NCBI GenBank assembly: GCA_900767375.1
Contig: CAAFYX010000130.1
Location: 1-7,306, forward strand
Length of the DNA stretch: 7,306 nt
Reading direction: 5' to 3'
Origin: Rikenellaceae bacterium
GTDB taxonomy: Bacteria; Bacteroidota; Bacteroidia; Bacteroidales; UBA932
Under the pieces are notes generated by a model that saw only the letters and a program-made list of their open reading frames with translations, was not told where the DNA came from and made no database searches. Of this stretch, positions 5,602 to 7,306 are shown piece by piece. Every line of letters starts with the position of its first letter. Position 1 is the stretch's first letter. The position numbers were made by a program, and so were the translations under genes.

Positions 5602-7306
5602 ATGGTTCCTTTCCTTAAACAGGCTTCCAGGTATTTCCATGCGCAGGGAAATGTGGAGCAGAAATGCTTCATATTTCCGAACCGTCGCGCCAGATCATTC
5701 TTCAGCAAGTACCTGGGCGAGGAAGTGGCCGCTGCCGGAAAGGCTATGGCCGCTCCCTTGATGACAACAATGAACGACTTCTTCTACAGTGTCCAGAAGT
5801 CCGTGCCCACCGACAGGGTGCAGCTCATGCTGGAACTGTACGACCAGTACAAGGCTCTGAACCCTCAGGCGGAGAGACTTGACGATTTCATCTTCTGGGG
5901 CGACGTGCTGCTGTCGGACTTCGACGATGTTGACAAATACCTGGTGAATCCCGAGCATCTCTTCACGAATGTGGCGGATCTCAGGAGCATTCAGGACACA
6001 TATTCCTATCTGTCCGAAAACCAGCTCAATGCGATCAACCGCTTCCTCGACCATTTCAGGGGAGGGGGCGAACTCACGGTGAACCTTGACTCGGACGACG
6101 ACTACAAGGCCCGGTTCCTCAAGATCTGGGACCTTCTCCTTCCTCTGTACAGGAACTTCGGCAAAGCCCTTTCGGAGAAGGGCCTGGCCTATGAAGGACA
6201 GGTGTACAGGACGCTTGCCGAGCGTGTTCAGGAACAGCCCGTCGTGGATATCCTTTCCGAACTGCATCCTGAGATCAGGCACTATGTGTTCATTGGCCTT
6301 AATGCCCTTAACGAGTGCGAGAAACGCGTCATGTCCAAGATGCGTGATGCGGGAATCGCCAGTTTCTGCTGGGACTGGAGCAGCCCTGAAATCAAGGCCG
6401 GACATAATCGTTCATCCTTTTTCCTCTCTGATAATGTGGCCCGTTTCCCTCAGGCGTTCAAGCTTGATACAGAAGGCCTTGGCCGCCCTGAGATCAATGT
6501 CCTCAGCGTGCCGAGCTCGGTCGGGCAGGCAAAGCAGATTCCGCCGATACTGGAGAGGTTCCGCGGCGGGCGCGTTCCTGACATAGAGACGGCCATAGTG
6601 CTTGCCGACGAGAACCAGCTGATTCCCGTACTGAACTCCATTCCCGCCGATATCGGCCAGCTCAATGTCACCATGGGCTATCCTATGGGTGCCAGCGAGC
6701 TCTGGAGCCTCATGAATGATGTGGCGGCCCTGCAGCTGCACCTGCGCTGCAAGGACGGCCAGTGGATGTTCTATCACAAGCAGGTGTGGGCCATCTTCTC
6801 GAACAGCGTGTTCAAGTCTGTGCTTTCCGATTCCGGCAGAGACACGGTTGCAAGGGTGAAGGCCTCGGTCAAGTACTACATCCCCATGGAGGAACTCGGG
6901 GGCGACCCTGTGATGGAACTCATCTTCCGCCCGGCGGTAAAGGATCCGGGCGCCCGTGATTCCGCCCAGGTAAGGGAGATAGAGCAGTATCAGCTTTCAC
7001 TTGTGGCTGGTGTGGCGCCTCTGCTCTCGCAGGTTGAGGATATGGCCCTGGAAATCGATTTTGCCCGCGACTACCATCTGGCCGTGAAGCGCCTGTCGCG
7101 TCATGATCTTCCGGTGATGCCCGCGACATATTTCCGTCTTCTGAACCAGCTGGTCGGCGGCATGGCGGTGCCCTTCCTTGGGGAGCCTCTCCGCGGCCTG
7201 CAGATAATGGGACCGCTCGAGACCAGAGCCCTGGATTTCAGAAACATCATCATACTTGGGTGCAACGAGGGAGTTTTCCCCCGCAGGAACGTGAGCTCCT
7301 CATTCA
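5602..7306 (+). CDS. AddB-like recombination/repair protein, inactivated helicase with expected C-terminal nuclease (3' partial)
   Basis: The frame runs open without a stop from ATG 5602 to the window edge, giving 568 codons. It resembles the Bacteroidota PD-(D/E)XK nuclease family proteins related to AddB, one half of the AddAB helicase-nuclease that processes double-strand breaks for RecA. Recognisable blocks are FIFPNRRARSFF (23-34), VFIGLNALNECEKR (229-242), VPSSVGQAK (303-311), LADENQLIPVL (334-344), LNVTMGYPM (354-362) and ETRALDFRNIIILGCNEGVFP (540-560), the last like motifs late in UvrD-type helicases. No Walker A (GxxGxGKT) is seen, so ATP-driven unwinding by this subunit is unlikely. 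The PD-(D/E)XK nuclease with its iron-sulfur cysteines, expected at the C-terminus, lies beyond the edge. The gene starts 9 bp after the peptidase stop, preceded by a weak purine run (GAGCGAGAG). An AddA-like helicase gene nearby is expected but not visible. Confidence 0.85.
   Translation, partial: MVPFLKQASRYFHAQGNVEQKCFIFPNRRARSFFSKYLGEEVAAAGKAMAAPLMTTMNDFFYSVQKSVPTDRVQLMLELYDQYKALNPQAERLDDFIFWGDVLLSDFDDVDKYLVNPEHLFTNVADLRSIQDTYSYLSENQLNAINRFLDHFRGGGELTVNLDSDDDYKARFLKIWDLLLPLYRNFGKALSEKGLAYEGQVYRTLAERVQEQPVVDILSELHPEIRHYVFIGLNALNECEKRVMSKMRDAGIASFCWDWSSPEIKAGHNRSSFFLSDNVARFPQAFKLDTEGLGRPEINVLSVPSSVGQAKQIPPILERFRGGRVPDIETAIVLADENQLIPVLNSIPADIGQLNVTMGYPMGASELWSLMNDVAALQLHLRCKDGQWMFYHKQVWAIFSNSVFKSVLSDSGRDTVARVKASVKYYIPMEELGGDPVMELIFRPAVKDPGARDSAQVREIEQYQLSLVAGVAPLLSQVEDMALEIDFARDYHLAVKRLSRHDLPVMPATYFRLLNQLVGGMAVPFLGEPLRGLQIMGPLETRALDFRNIIILGCNEGVFPRRNVSSSF

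Noticed and set aside
5695..6405. A 236-codon open frame on the minus strand
   Set aside because: It lies wholly antisense to the AddB-like coding frame, has no recognisable domain, and is explained by codon bias of the real gene.
1..7306. CRISPR array, insertion sequence, tRNA, or toxin-antitoxin pair
   Set aside because: I saw no regularly spaced direct repeats, no transposase motifs or terminal inverted repeats, no tRNA cloverleaf, and no small gene pair. Nearly all the sequence is covered by five recognisable coding regions.

Overview
The window looks like chromosomal DNA of a moderately GC-rich member of the Bacteroidales (Bacteroidota). I infer this from protein resemblance (an alanine racemase of the type fused to MurF in Bacteroides, a signal-peptide-bearing bleomycin-hydrolase-type peptidase, and an AddB-like protein of the Bacteroidota type). 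Further support comes from near-consensus Bacteroidota promoters (-33 TTTG / -7 TAnnTTTG) and from genes that mostly lack Shine-Dalgarno sequences. By eye the GC content is above that of typical Bacteroides, so a gut or rumen relative is more likely than Bacteroides itself. I cannot name a genus.

Left part (1-2982): a carbohydrate-degradation module. The 3' end of a GH127/GH146-type beta-L-arabinofuranosidase gene (plus strand) converges on a complete exported GH3 enzyme with a PA14 insertion (minus strand). A strong intrinsic terminator oriented for the GH3 gene lies between them. The GH3 has the NEALHG motif common in beta-xylosidases and its partner is arabinose-specific, so arabinoxylan or arabinan side-chain breakdown is the best guess.

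Middle (2983-3100): a 118-bp divergent intergenic region. It holds a good promoter for the GH3 gene, a probable -7 box unusually close to the alr start codon, and a perfect 12-bp palindrome, CTGTCGCGACAG, that could be an operator.

Right part (3101-7306): a tightly packed plus-strand gene set (gaps of 8 and 9 bp). It encodes stand-alone alanine racemase, an exported C1B cysteine aminopeptidase (bleomycin hydrolase/PepC type), and the first 568 codons of an AddB-like recombination/repair protein that runs off the right edge. These genes look co-transcribed but have no obvious shared pathway: D-alanine supply for the wall, peptide trimming outside the cytoplasm, and DNA break repair.

I found no mobile element, tRNA, rRNA, CRISPR array or clear novel defence system. 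The most unusual points are the compact divergent control region, the exported form of a normally cytosolic peptidase, and the stand-alone racemase that resembles the C-terminal half of the MurF-Alr fusion.
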